Assembly (NCBI GenBank): GCA_010672585.1
Contig: JAAHGF010000046.1
Coordinates: forward strand, 1-38,306
Direction of reading: 5' to 3'
DNA: 38,306 nt
Source: Okeania sp. SIO1I7
GTDB taxonomy: Bacteria; Cyanobacteriota; Cyanobacteriia; Cyanobacteriales; Microcoleaceae
The notes under the pieces were generated by a model that saw only the letters and a program-made list of their open reading frames with translations, searched no databases and was not told where the DNA came from. Numbering within the stretch: position 1 is the stretch's first letter; every line of letters starts with the position of its first letter. Shown piece by piece: positions 16,362 to 26,569 of this stretch. Made by a program: the position numbers and the translations under genes.

Positions 16362-17006
16362 ATGAAAGAGGTGGCATCAGGGCCAAATTTAGTGATTCCT
16401 CAATTAATTGTAGGTTTGGGAAATCCAGAGCCAAAATACGAAAGAACTAGGCACAATATAGGATTTGCCGCAGTTGATACTATAGCTAATATGTGGCAGA
16501 CTTCTCTATCTGAAAACCGGAAATTTAAAGCGGAATTTGGAGAAGGCAGAGGTATAAAATCTGATAAAATCTATTTGCTTAAGCCCTTAACCTATATGAA
16601 TAGGTCAGGACAAGCAGTGCGTGCAGTGTTAGATTGGTATAAATTGCCACCCCATTCAGTGCTAATCATATATGATGATATGGATTTACCGATGGGACGA
16701 TTGCGACTACGGTTATCTGGGTCAGCAGGTGGCCATAATGGTATGAAGTCAGCGATCGCTCATTTAGGGACTCAAGAATTTCCTCGTTTGCGAATAGGTA
16801 TAGGTAAGCCAAAGAATGCTGGTACTGAAAGTAGAGATCCAAATACTGTTGGTCATGTTTTAGGAAAGTTTAGCCCAACGGAAAGTCAATTAATGACTCA
16901 AGTGCTGAAGTTAGTTGTAGAAGCTGTAGAGCTTTCTTTGAGACAAGGAATAGAAAAAGCAATGAGTCTTTATAACAGTCGTAGTGTCAGCTTACCAGAA
17001 GATTAA
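16362..17006 (+). CDS. pth: Peptidyl-tRNA hydrolase
   Basis: It releases tRNA from stalled peptidyl-tRNA in the cytoplasm. The 214-residue product carries the catalytic-site segments GLGNPEPKYERTRHNIGF (with the key Asn and His), KPLTYMNRSG and DDMDLPMGRLR...GSAGGHNGMKSI-type sequence, all in the usual order. The reading frame is open from 16230, but the first 44 codons come from MITE F and AT-rich leader. The ATG at 16362 (MKEVASGPN) fits the family start. HIP1 is present inside (16753). Confidence 0.95.
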   Translation: MKEVASGPNLVIPQLIVGLGNPEPKYERTRHNIGFAAVDTIANMWQTSLSENRKFKAEFGEGRGIKSDKIYLLKPLTYMNRSGQAVRAVLDWYKLPPHSVLIIYDDMDLPMGRLRLRLSGSAGGHNGMKSAIAHLGTQEFPRLRIGIGKPKNAGTESRDPNTVGHVLGKFSPTESQLMTQVLKLVVEAVELSLRQGIEKAMSLYNSRSVSLPED

Positions 17007-17111
17007 TTGACTATTTAAGAAAGTATTTAAAAGTGCCTTGATTTGTATAAGTCAGGGTATTATAAGAATTTAAAATTTTGACTTTCATCAAAGTGTGACT
17101 TTTAACTATTA

Positions 17112-17378
17112 ATGAGTTATAAAGGTTTACCAGAAACTACTGCTTATGTCAGAGTAACTCGTCAGTCTTGGCAAAAAGGGACTATCGAAGGAGAAGTAAG
17201 TGCTGGTTCTTTTAATTGGAATTTTAAATGGGGTTTTCGCCATAAAAAAACTCTTTCCATTCAACCTTCTCAAGGACGTGCATTAATTCAAGAACCTTTA
17301 GGTAGGTTTTTAGAAAAATGGGATTATCAACTAGAAGCTGGTGGGGATTACTATTTTACAATTAAAGCAAAATTTTAA
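17112..17378 (+). CDS. Small conserved cyanobacterial protein (DUF3146-like)
   Basis: The 88-residue protein is rich in aromatic and beta-prone residues (TAYVRVTRQSWQKGTIEGEV ... QLEAGGDYYFTIKAKF). It resembles the cyanobacteria-restricted family I know as DUF3146; the assignment is from memory and moderate. There is no signal peptide, membrane helix or known catalytic motif. It follows pth after 105 bp on the same strand and may be co-transcribed. Function unknown. Confidence 0.82.
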   Translation: MSYKGLPETTAYVRVTRQSWQKGTIEGEVSAGSFNWNFKWGFRHKKTLSIQPSQGRALIQEPLGRFLEKWDYQLEAGGDYYFTIKAKF

Positions 17379-17529
17379 CAAAACATAAGATATTAATTAG
17401 GTAGGTGGGAAATTTTAGTTGAACTTTAGCTGAAACAGATTAAAAGTAATTGTAAGTATAAAAGTTAGTGATGATGTAAATTAACTGTCCAAAAGCAAAT
17501 AATAAATTTAAATCTAAGTATTTATAAGT

Positions 17530-17826
17530 AGGTCTTGCTGATTAAATCTAAAAGCATTGACATATAAAGGTTGAGCGCATTTTTTAGTAAAAAAAAGTCC
17601 AAGCTTAATGGTCTTAATGGTTCAAAAAAGAGCGCATATTAGGCAAGAGTTGAGCAGAATAATCAAGGGATTATTCTTTCTCCTACCTCCTCTATAATTC
17701 CCCGTTCCTCCTGTCTCCCCCTCCCCTCCTGGGAGGGGTTAGGGGTGGGTTGGTCGGGGAGGGGCGAGGGGTGGGTTGTCTCCTGTCTCCTACCCTTACC
17801 CATAAGACTAGTGAAGCGCAAACCCT
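17530..17826. mobile_element. MITE-like element B1
   Basis: The ends AGGTCTTGC and GCAAACCCT are imperfect inverted repeats, flanked by 4-bp direct repeats AAGT (17526-17529, 17827-17830). The inner start TGATTAAATCTAAAAGCATT is shared with B2, B3 and B4. A 16-bp palindrome CCCCTCC-TG-GGAGGGG (17723-17738) opens a long G-rich run. It is non-coding and lies in the pyrG upstream region. Confidence 0.87.
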
Positions 17827-17932
17827 AAGTATTTATTACCTAAAATCTATACAAAAATGCCAAAAATTATAACTATTGAAATGAGATTTTTCCAGCCTTT
17901 GACCTACTACCTAAAACCTTCTTCAAACCTAA

Positions 17933-19690
<1,758 letters not shown>

Positions 19691-19818
19691 GTTATTAGTT
19701 ACTAAAAATTTTTTATTATTATTTGTTATCTGGTTTAATTTCCTGATCTTAGGCGATTACTAATAATCTTAAGTACAGTATTAAACATTGTTATATTTTC
19801 TAATATTAATCGCTGATA

Positions 19819-20052
19819 GTTACCTTCGATCTGTCAAACTTTTAGTAGTGGTGAACTTCTTGATTTCAAGAAAAAATATTTTTCATTGAGTGAACCTATC
19901 CCAGTAAGAATATTTTTGCTAAAAACCCTAAATATTTTGAGAGTTAAAAACAAAAAATTGAACTTTTAAAACACATTTTACTTCAATAAATAAGTCTGTT
20001 AAAAATAGTGGGATAGGTTCATTGAGTAGTAATTTACCAGATCGAGGATAAC
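19819..20052. mobile_element. Candidate older inverted-repeat element J, containing H
   Basis: GTTACCTTCGATCTG (19819-19833) and CAGATCGAGGATAAC (20038-20052) pair at 13 of 15 positions. Element H plus its duplication lies between; without it J would be ~98 bp. No target duplication was identified for J. Confidence 0.5.
19892..20020. mobile_element. MITE-like element H
   Basis: A 12-bp perfect inverted repeat GAACCTATCCCA / TGGGATAGGTTC bounds 129 bp and is flanked by 7-bp direct repeats ATTGAGT (19885-19891 and 20021-20027). Non-coding. Confidence 0.85.
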
Positions 20053-20132
20053 TCAATAGTGTCTATCGGACTTTTAGGGTAACTTGCACTAATTTGGAGA
20101 AATGCAAGAAATCAAAGCTTTGAGGGGGTCAT

Positions 20133-20561
20133 GTGGCCTACTGGATTAAAATAGATTATGAAAGAAGTAAATACTTGATCGACCTTGATCGTATTACTGC
20201 TTTTTCTTGTCAGTCAAATAAGCGACTAACTTTCTGGTTGCCAAATAGCAGTCAGCCAATTACTTTAAATAAACAAAGTTGCGAATATGACTATCAGTTA
20301 GTACTAGGATATATTAAAGACAAAATTGAGATAAACTATCCACCTAATGATGAATTTTGGGTGCAAATTATGTACGATCGCCATGAATGGTTTATAAATT
20401 TGAATTGTATTAGTACATTTGTTTTTGAACCGAATGGTCGTATAACTTTTTGGCTACCAGATAGTACAAAAGATATTATTATTAGTCCTAATATCAATCC
20501 GGAAGCTTATGAAAAGGTTGTGGAATTTATCACAAAAGTAACAGGGTATTCTTTACCTTAA
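20133..20561 (+). CDS. Hypothetical protein with tandem-duplicated domain
   Basis: The 142 residues are two copies of one ~65-residue domain: YWIKIDYERSKYLIDLDRI ... LTFWLPNSSQPITL and FWVQIMYDRHEWFINLNCI ... ITFWLPDSTKDIII. Each copy seems to be a small beta-rich fold followed by a helix (QLVLGYIKDK; KVVEFITKV). I do not recognise the family; no catalytic motif, signal peptide or membrane helix is seen. The start is a GTG preceded by GAGGGGG (20122-20128); an in-frame TGA at 20121 excludes a longer protein, and an ATG two bases before it is out of frame. Upstream lie elements H/J. Confidence 0.8.
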   Translation: MAYWIKIDYERSKYLIDLDRITAFSCQSNKRLTFWLPNSSQPITLNKQSCEYDYQLVLGYIKDKIEINYPPNDEFWVQIMYDRHEWFINLNCISTFVFEPNGRITFWLPDSTKDIIISPNINPEAYEKVVEFITKVTGYSLP

Positions 20562-20640
20562 AGAAGCAAGAAGGAAGAAAGAAGAAGGAATAAAGACTGA
20601 AAAAGTTGATGGAGATAGTCTTGAACCAGTCATTTAGTGT

Positions 20641-20730
20641 CTTATAACAATTTGAAAAAAGAATGCTTAACTTAAACTGTACTTCAATTATTAAGTAATT
20701 AACACAGACTGAATAACTTTTTTGATAATT
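20641..20730. repeat. Degraded family C end plus repeat shared with 4567-4620
   Basis: TTATAACAATTTGAAAAAAG then AATGCTTAAC resembles the family C end TAATACCAATTTAAAAAAAAG then AATGCTAC. It is followed at 20681 by acttcaattattaagtaatt and cttttttgataatt, as near 4567. Confidence 0.55.
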
Positions 20731-20752
20731 AGCACGCTAGTTCTTGTTGATT

Positions 20753-21055
<303 letters not shown>

Positions 21056-21064
21056 AACTTTGAT

Positions 21065-21117
21065 GTCGGCAAGGGGTCTCCCGTTATACGAATGTTAACG
21101 GGAGGGGAATTGCCGAC
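21065..21117. repeat. Long two-tier hairpin
   Basis: An outer stem GTCGGCAA/TTGCCGAC encloses an inner stem CTCCCGTTA/TAACGGGAG with an 9-base loop. It lies between B2 and the tnpB remnant and may be part of an IS605-type end. No T-run, so a terminator role is doubtful. Confidence 0.7.
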
Positions 21118-21287
21118 CAACAAATAAACCGCGTAGCGTCCACTTAGTTTCTTGCATTTTGTACTTTTTTGTGTTAAATTTGATTGAATAAGGAGTAGCG
21201 GTAATACGCACCTGATAACAGCACGCTCGAAAACGACATAGAGTATGGGGTTCAATTCAGAAGTTCTAGTCAACCCGTGAAAAGGTA

Positions 21288-21413
21288 AAACTCTTGAGGG
21301 AACTAGATGAGTACAGAATTGTTTAGTACAAAAAGGCGGTGGGTCTCATCGTCTCTGTCTGTGGAGGGTTAAGTGGTTTCACTCCCCTTGAAACAGAAAG
21401 CCCGCGTCCGTGA
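21288..21413 (+). pseudogene. tnpB C-terminal remnant (IS605 type)
   Basis: The plus strand reads AVGLIVSVCGGLSGFTPLE then TESPRP and stop TGA (21411), a pattern of TnpB C-termini. An in-frame TAG at 21324 interrupts the frame upstream, and no catalytic part is recognisable. Confidence 0.65.
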
Positions 21414-21424
21414 GGTGGGGAAGC

Positions 21425-21462
21425 CTACATCATAATCTTTGATTTGATGTAGGAGAACGTCA
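21425..21462. mobile_element. Right-end hairpin of the IS605-type remnant
   Basis: CTACATCA and TGATGTAG (21425-21432, 21445-21452) form an 8-bp stem followed by gagaacgtcac, resembling the hairpin and cleavage region at right ends of IS200/IS605 elements. The element ends one base from the glucokinase stop codon and may act as that gene's 3' structure. Confidence 0.6.
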
Positions 21463-21463
21463 C

Positions 21464-22450
21464 TTAGTTATTATGCAAACTTGCCCAAGCTAATTTAGCA
21501 GCTCCTACAATACCAGCATGATTACCTAATTTAGCCGTTAATAATTGTAAGCCCAAACGAGAACTCAACAAAACTCGTCGCTCAATTTCAGCTTTAGCTA
21601 CAGGCAAAAAAAGTTCTGCACCAGCACTCACTCCCCCCCCAATAATCACAGCTTCTGGTGTCAAGATATAAATCAAACTTGCCAAACCTACACCCAAAAG
21701 TCTGCCATAATAATCCCAGAATTCTAGGGAAAATTTGTCTCCAGTTTGAGCCAAGTTTGCTAATTCCAAGGGTTCTTTACCAGTAGCTCGACGAATTGCT
21801 TGAACAGAAACATATTGTTCTAAAGACCCACTATTACCACTGTTACATTCTGGCCCATCAGGATTTAAAGTAATTAACCCTAACTCTCCACCAGCACCTT
21901 GATGACCCACAAAAAGTTGGCCGTCCAAAATAATTGCTCCCCCTACACCAGTACCCAGGGTAAGCATAATCATATTTTTAAAAGGACGACCCGCACCTAG
22001 CCAAGCTTCTCCTAAACCAGCACAATTAGCATCATTAGCTATAACTACTGGTAAACCTGTCTTTTCCTCCAAACATTCAGCCAAGGGAACATTTTGCCAA
22101 TCTGTCAAATTAATTGCTACTTTAGATATTCTACCTTGGACATCAGTAGGGCCAGGTACTCCAATACCTATGGCTTGAATAACTGCTGAGTTAACTGGTT
22201 GAGATTTAGCTACAGATAAATTCGGTGGATTAACACTATAATTGTTGAGTGAAGAATTACATCTTAAACCAGAGTTTGCAGAGCGCTGCAATAACAAAAT
22301 CGCTTCTACCACCACATCAATTACTGCTTTTGGGGTTGCAGGTTGAGGAGTTGGCACATTCAAAAATTGATGACAAACTCCATTTTTGTCAAAACGCCCC
22401 AGTTTAATTGCTGTCCCCCCTATATCAATACCTATTACCTGAACATCCAT
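21464..22450 (-). CDS. ROK-family glucokinase
   Basis: The likely product phosphorylates glucose with ATP. Residues 1-20 hold the phosphate loop GIDIGGTAIKLG; GIGVPGPTD, ANDANCAGLGE (with the catalytic-type Asp), TLGTGVGGAII and VIIGGGVSAG follow in ROK order. The usual ROK zinc motif CxCGxxGCxE appears as CNSGNSGSLEQ: only one of the three Cys is kept, so structural zinc is doubtful. Start: ATG at 22450 (MDVQVIGIDIGG), 328 residues. The frame runs 18 codons further, but that extension (cgcacaacgtacgttaacgc region) looks like repeat DNA. A fructokinase or other hexokinase activity cannot be excluded. Confidence 0.9.
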   Translation of the reverse strand: MDVQVIGIDIGGTAIKLGRFDKNGVCHQFLNVPTPQPATPKAVIDVVVEAILLLQRSANSGLRCNSSLNNYSVNPPNLSVAKSQPVNSAVIQAIGIGVPGPTDVQGRISKVAINLTDWQNVPLAECLEEKTGLPVVIANDANCAGLGEAWLGAGRPFKNMIMLTLGTGVGGAIILDGQLFVGHQGAGGELGLITLNPDGPECNSGNSGSLEQYVSVQAIRRATGKEPLELANLAQTGDKFSLEFWDYYGRLLGVGLASLIYILTPEAVIIGGGVSAGAELFLPVAKAEIERRVLLSSRLGLQLLTAKLGNHAGIVGAAKLAWASLHNN

Positions 22451-22627
22451 ATTAGTCAGCCTGTGTTTAGCTGTCGCACAACGTACGTTAACGCTTCGCG
22501 ACATATAAAGTGTAGCATTGCCTCAACAAAACAAGAAACTTCAGAAGGAAATTGGGTACAGTTATCCTTGTGTTGAAGTTCCCGTTATCATCTCAGATTT
22601 AACGGTTGCAGTGCGATCGCTACTTTC

Positions 22628-22771
22628 ATGCAACAAAGCCTTTCTAAGGGTAAATTTTGGGAATTTGGTAAATTGAAAGGAGATATTTTCACGAGAAATA
22701 TCATCAGCTATAACACTGGAGATTTAGATAGATTATTTGCCATAGTAAATTCTGTATTTCAGCAATGTTGA
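22628..22771 (+). pseudogene. Gene fragment, C-terminal part of an unrecognised family (copy 1)
   Basis: A 47-codon frame opens MQQSLSKGKFWEFGKLKG and ends DLDRLFAIVNSVFQQC then TGA. Its last ~35 residues (DIFTRNIISYNTGDLDRL...) match the second fragment at 22946. After the TGA the frame still reads LQLENSE, like copy 2's end, so the TGA probably truncates an older, longer end. I do not recognise the parent family. Confidence 0.6.
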
Positions 22772-22852
22772 TTGCAGTTAGAGAATAGTGAAAAAAATCT
22801 CTAAAATCTAGTATTTTATGGTGAGCGATCGCTTTTTGGTATAACATTTTAT

Positions 22853-22926
22853 CCCACATTCCGCACTTCAATTTATCAGATTAAAAGTAGTATAAAAATC
22901 CGTAGCTTGGTAGATATTTATACTAT
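22853..22926. mobile_element. Truncated MITE-like element E3
   Basis: CCCACATTCCGCACTTCAAT and the following ~55 bp match the left part of E1 (11667 onward), including aaagtagtata and tatttatactat. The sequence diverges after 22926 and the right end is missing. Confidence 0.8.
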
Positions 22927-22945
22927 TATCTACTTGTATACGAAT

Positions 22946-23056
22946 GATGTTTTTACGAGAAATATTATTAGTTATAGTATCGGGGATTTGGATAAATTAT
23001 TTGCCATTGTAAATTATGTGTTTCCAGAATGCTTGCTGCAGTTAGATAATAGTTAA
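22946..23056 (+). pseudogene. Gene fragment, C-terminal part of the same family (copy 2)
   Basis: The frame reads DVFTRNIISYSIGDLDKLF, then AIVNYVFPECLLQLDNS and stop TAA (23054). It has no start in frame. It is about 80 percent similar to copy 1 by eye. E3 lies between the copies. Confidence 0.6.
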
Positions 23057-23120
23057 ATAAGTTTGATATAATATCAGATTACAATCATACCATAAAATTT
23101 AAACTCAAATTTAATTATTA

Positions 23121-25910
23121 ATGAATATTGACTTAAATCCTAACTGGAAAAAACTCACAGAAATTGATTGGAATTTCTCCCAAGCTCAAACCAATTATCT
23201 AACCCATAGACTTCATCCCTATCCGGCAAAATTTATTCCTCAAATTCCCCACCAACTCATTCAAGAACTTTCTCGACCAGGGGAAATAGTTGCTGATATA
23301 TTTTGCGGTAGTGGTACAACATTAGTCGAAGCACTAACTCAGAAACGTCATACTATTGGTATTGATGCTAACCCCATTGCTTGTTTAATCAGTGAAGCCA
23401 AAACAACTTGCTTCAATACAGAAGATAAAGCATTATTAAATTCTCTTGTAAAACGCACAGAAAATTTATCTCAGTCAATCTATATTAATACTAAATCTCC
23501 CCTGTTAAACACAGAAAAATTTACCTCATATGCTGCTCGTCCCAATCATAAAGCAATATCCTTTTGGTTTGAACCATTTGTCGTTGAAGAATTAGCAGAA
23601 ATACTAAATTGGTGTCAGCAACTCTCCACAAAATCTAGTAGAAAAATTGCCTTGACAGTATTTTCTTCTATTGTAGTTACTGTTTCCAAACAAGATTCAG
23701 ATACTCGATATGTTCGTAGGCAAAAAAAGATTGTCCCAGGGGATACTTGCAAACGTTTTACTAAAGCTTTAAAAGAAGCGATCGTCTCTGTTTCTGAGTT
23801 TACAAACCAAGTCGAAGCTAACCTAAATTGCCAAGTAAATTGTGCCAACTTACTGACAAAACCTGATATTGGCGATGTAGATTTAGTAGTCTGTTCTCCC
23901 CCTTATCCCAATGCTTATAGCTATCACCTTTATCACATGACTAGGATGATTTGGTTAGGTATGAATCAACCTAAATTTAAACAAGAAGAAATTGGTAGTC
24001 ATCGCAAATATAGTAGTAAAAGTTCTAAAGGTGCGACAATAGAAACATTCCGCTCAGAAATGGAAACTATTTTTGAGTGGTTAGGAGAACATTTAAAATT
24101 TAACAGATATGCCTGTTTTGTTGTGGGAGATTCTTTAATTAAAGGTAAAAAAATCAGTAATGTCGATCTAATTTCTGAGGTAGCTAAAGATTATGGTTTC
24201 TCCGAAATAAAACGTATTCATAGACAAATGCAAGATAGAAAAAAATATTTTAATCCAGCTATTGGCAGAATTAAAACTGAACAAATTCTTATTCTGCAAA
24301 ATTCTGGAAAACCATTGCTCAAGTGTAAAATAAAACCATATATTCAACCCTTTGAACGAAAATTAGCACTATCTGAATTAACCACACTTACAGGTTCAGA
24401 ACCTTATGCTTTAACTACAGAAAAAGAAGTATTAAATTTTCAAGTTTTTTCTAATTTACCAGCTAACATTTTAGCCAGTAAATTATCTTACTGGGAATCA
24501 GTTACTCAGGAAGATAAAACATACATTACCACCCAAGTAAAACGAGAAGCTACTGTTAATACTACTCATCAAAAATTAGAAAAAATTTCCAAAAATTTAC
24601 CGTTTTCTCAATCAATACCTTTCCCAAAACGGCGCTGTTTAAGATACGGAACTCATGGCATACATGAATACCGAGGTAAGTTTTTTCCCCAACTTGTTCA
24701 GAGTTTAATTAATATTGCTAAAGTACCAGAAAAAGGAATTATTGCTGACCCAATGAGTGGAAGTGGTACGACTTTAGTAGAAGCAGTTTTAGGAGGTTAT
24801 CATGGGGTGGGGTTAGATATGAATCCTCTATCAGTATTAATAGGAAAAACAAAGTGCGATTTATTGTCAGTTCCACCAGATAAACTTTTAGAAAATTATC
24901 AGCAAGTTGCTGACACCATCGGCAACTTAAAACTTACAAAATCTTCAGCTAAACTACATTACTTTTCTAGTTTACCCAGAGAAAATCAAATCTATCTTAA
25001 TCGTTGGTTTGCACCGGAAATTTTAGCCAAACTTGACAAAATTGCTATTTTGATAAAATCGGTGGAAAATAATACAATGCAAAATTTAATGCAGGTTTCC
25101 ATGAGTAATATTATTCGGAAAGTTTCTTGGCAAAAAGAAAGCGATTTAAGAGTTCGCAAAGAAATAATTAATACTGCAAATATTCATCCAACACAAGAGT
25201 TTTTAAATGAGCTAGAAAATTCAGTTAAAACTGTTCTTTCTTTCCTGTATCAAAATCAAGATTCACAGTTAGGAACTTTTGATATTCAAGGTGGCGATGC
25301 CAGAAAAGTAACCACTATTTGGCAGGATTTAATAGGTAAGGTAGATGTGGTAATTACCTCTCCCCCCTATGCAACAGCACTACCTTATTTAGATACCGAT
25401 CGCTTGAGTTTATGTTATTTAGGTTTGTTATCGCGATCGCAACACCGCAAACAAGATTTAAAAATGATTGGCAACCGAGAAATAACAGAAAAACAACGGC
25501 GAGATTATTGGGAATCTTTTCAGCATAAAAAAGCACTTTTTCCTCAATCTGTAATTTCGTTAATTGAAAAAATAGACAGATTAAATACACAATCAAATGC
25601 TGGTTTTAGAAGACGAAATTTAGCTGCTTTATTGGCAAAGTATTTTTTTGATATGCGAGAAGTTTTCCAGGAGATATTACAACTTTTAAAACCAGGAGCT
25701 TTTGCTTATATTGTGATTGGTCATAATCATACAATTGCTGGTGGGGAAAGAGTTGAGATTGAAACTGCAAAATTATTAGTAGATATTGGAGAAATGGTAG
25801 GTTTGGAAATAGTAGAACAAATTGAGATGGAGATGTTAACTTCGCGGGATATTTTTAAGAAAAATGCTGTTGCATCTGAGGTTATTTTACCATTCTTTCG
25901 CCCCACCTAA
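23121..25910 (+). CDS. Two-headed DNA methyltransferase (two fused MTase domains)
   Basis: This 929-residue protein contains two full SAM-dependent DNA methyltransferase domains of the beta-type order. Domain 1 has HPYPAKFIPQ (~32-41), motif I DIFCGSGTT (59-67) and catalytic SPPY (259-262). Domain 2 has HEYRGKFFPQ (~513), motif I DPMSGSGTT (543-551) and catalytic SPPY (747-750). SPPY in this order is typical of N4-cytosine enzymes, with N6-adenine possible. The matching HxYxxKFxPQ lead-ins suggest an internal duplication or fusion. There is no nuclease motif and no partner restriction gene on the same strand. It converges with herA-nurA. The ATG at 23121 follows AT-rich DNA. Element A1 begins immediately after the stop codon. 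Confidence 0.93.
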   Translation: MNIDLNPNWKKLTEIDWNFSQAQTNYLTHRLHPYPAKFIPQIPHQLIQELSRPGEIVADIFCGSGTTLVEALTQKRHTIGIDANPIACLISEAKTTCFNTEDKALLNSLVKRTENLSQSIYINTKSPLLNTEKFTSYAARPNHKAISFWFEPFVVEELAEILNWCQQLSTKSSRKIALTVFSSIVVTVSKQDSDTRYVRRQKKIVPGDTCKRFTKALKEAIVSVSEFTNQVEANLNCQVNCANLLTKPDIGDVDLVVCSPPYPNAYSYHLYHMTRMIWLGMNQPKFKQEEIGSHRKYSSKSSKGATIETFRSEMETIFEWLGEHLKFNRYACFVVGDSLIKGKKISNVDLISEVAKDYGFSEIKRIHRQMQDRKKYFNPAIGRIKTEQILILQNSGKPLLKCKIKPYIQPFERKLALSELTTLTGSEPYALTTEKEVLNFQVFSNLPANILASKLSYWESVTQEDKTYITTQVKREATVNTTHQKLEKISKNLPFSQSIPFPKRRCLRYGTHGIHEYRGKFFPQLVQSLINIAKVPEKGIIADPMSGSGTTLVEAVLGGYHGVGLDMNPLSVLIGKTKCDLLSVPPDKLLENYQQVADTIGNLKLTKSSAKLHYFSSLPRENQIYLNRWFAPEILAKLDKIAILIKSVENNTMQNLMQVSMSNIIRKVSWQKESDLRVRKEIINTANIHPTQEFLNELENSVKTVLSFLYQNQDSQLGTFDIQGGDARKVTTIWQDLIGKVDVVITSPPYATALPYLDTDRLSLCYLGLLSRSQHRKQDLKMIGNREITEKQRRDYWESFQHKKALFPQSVISLIEKIDRLNTQSNAGFRRRNLAALLAKYFFDMREVFQEILQLLKPGAFAYIVIGHNHTIAGGERVEIETAKLLVDIGEMVGLEIVEQIEMEMLTSRDIFKKNAVASEVILPFFRPT

Positions 25911-26295
<385 letters not shown>

Positions 26296-26300
26296 TAATT

Positions 26301-26536
26301 AGGGTTTGCTGATTAAATATCAAAGCATTTACAGATAAAGGTTTTAGCCTTTTTAGGGTCTAAAAAAGTGTGCCTGTTTCAGTCTAAAACACTCAAAAAT
26401 TTAGTATTTTGGCAAGATTTGGGCAGAAAAATCATTCTTACAATTCTTACTCCTACCTCATCTAAATTCCCATTTTTCCTGTCTCCTGTCTCCTGTCTCC
26501 TACAAAGAGCAAAAAGACTTTTCATACGCAAACCCT
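26301..26536. mobile_element. MITE-like element B4
   Basis: The ends AGGGTTTGC and GCAAACCCT form a perfect 9-bp inverted repeat with AATT duplicated at 26297-26300 and 26537-26540. Its interior aligns with B2 and with B3 reversed. It lies 34 bp from the herA stop codon. Confidence 0.92.
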
Positions 26537-26569
26537 AATTATAACTAAACTCTAAAATTAATGACTTAA

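Noticed and set aside
21240-21280. tRNA-like gggttcaattc segment
   Set aside because: No acceptor, D or anticodon arms can be folded around it; it belongs to the IS remnant.
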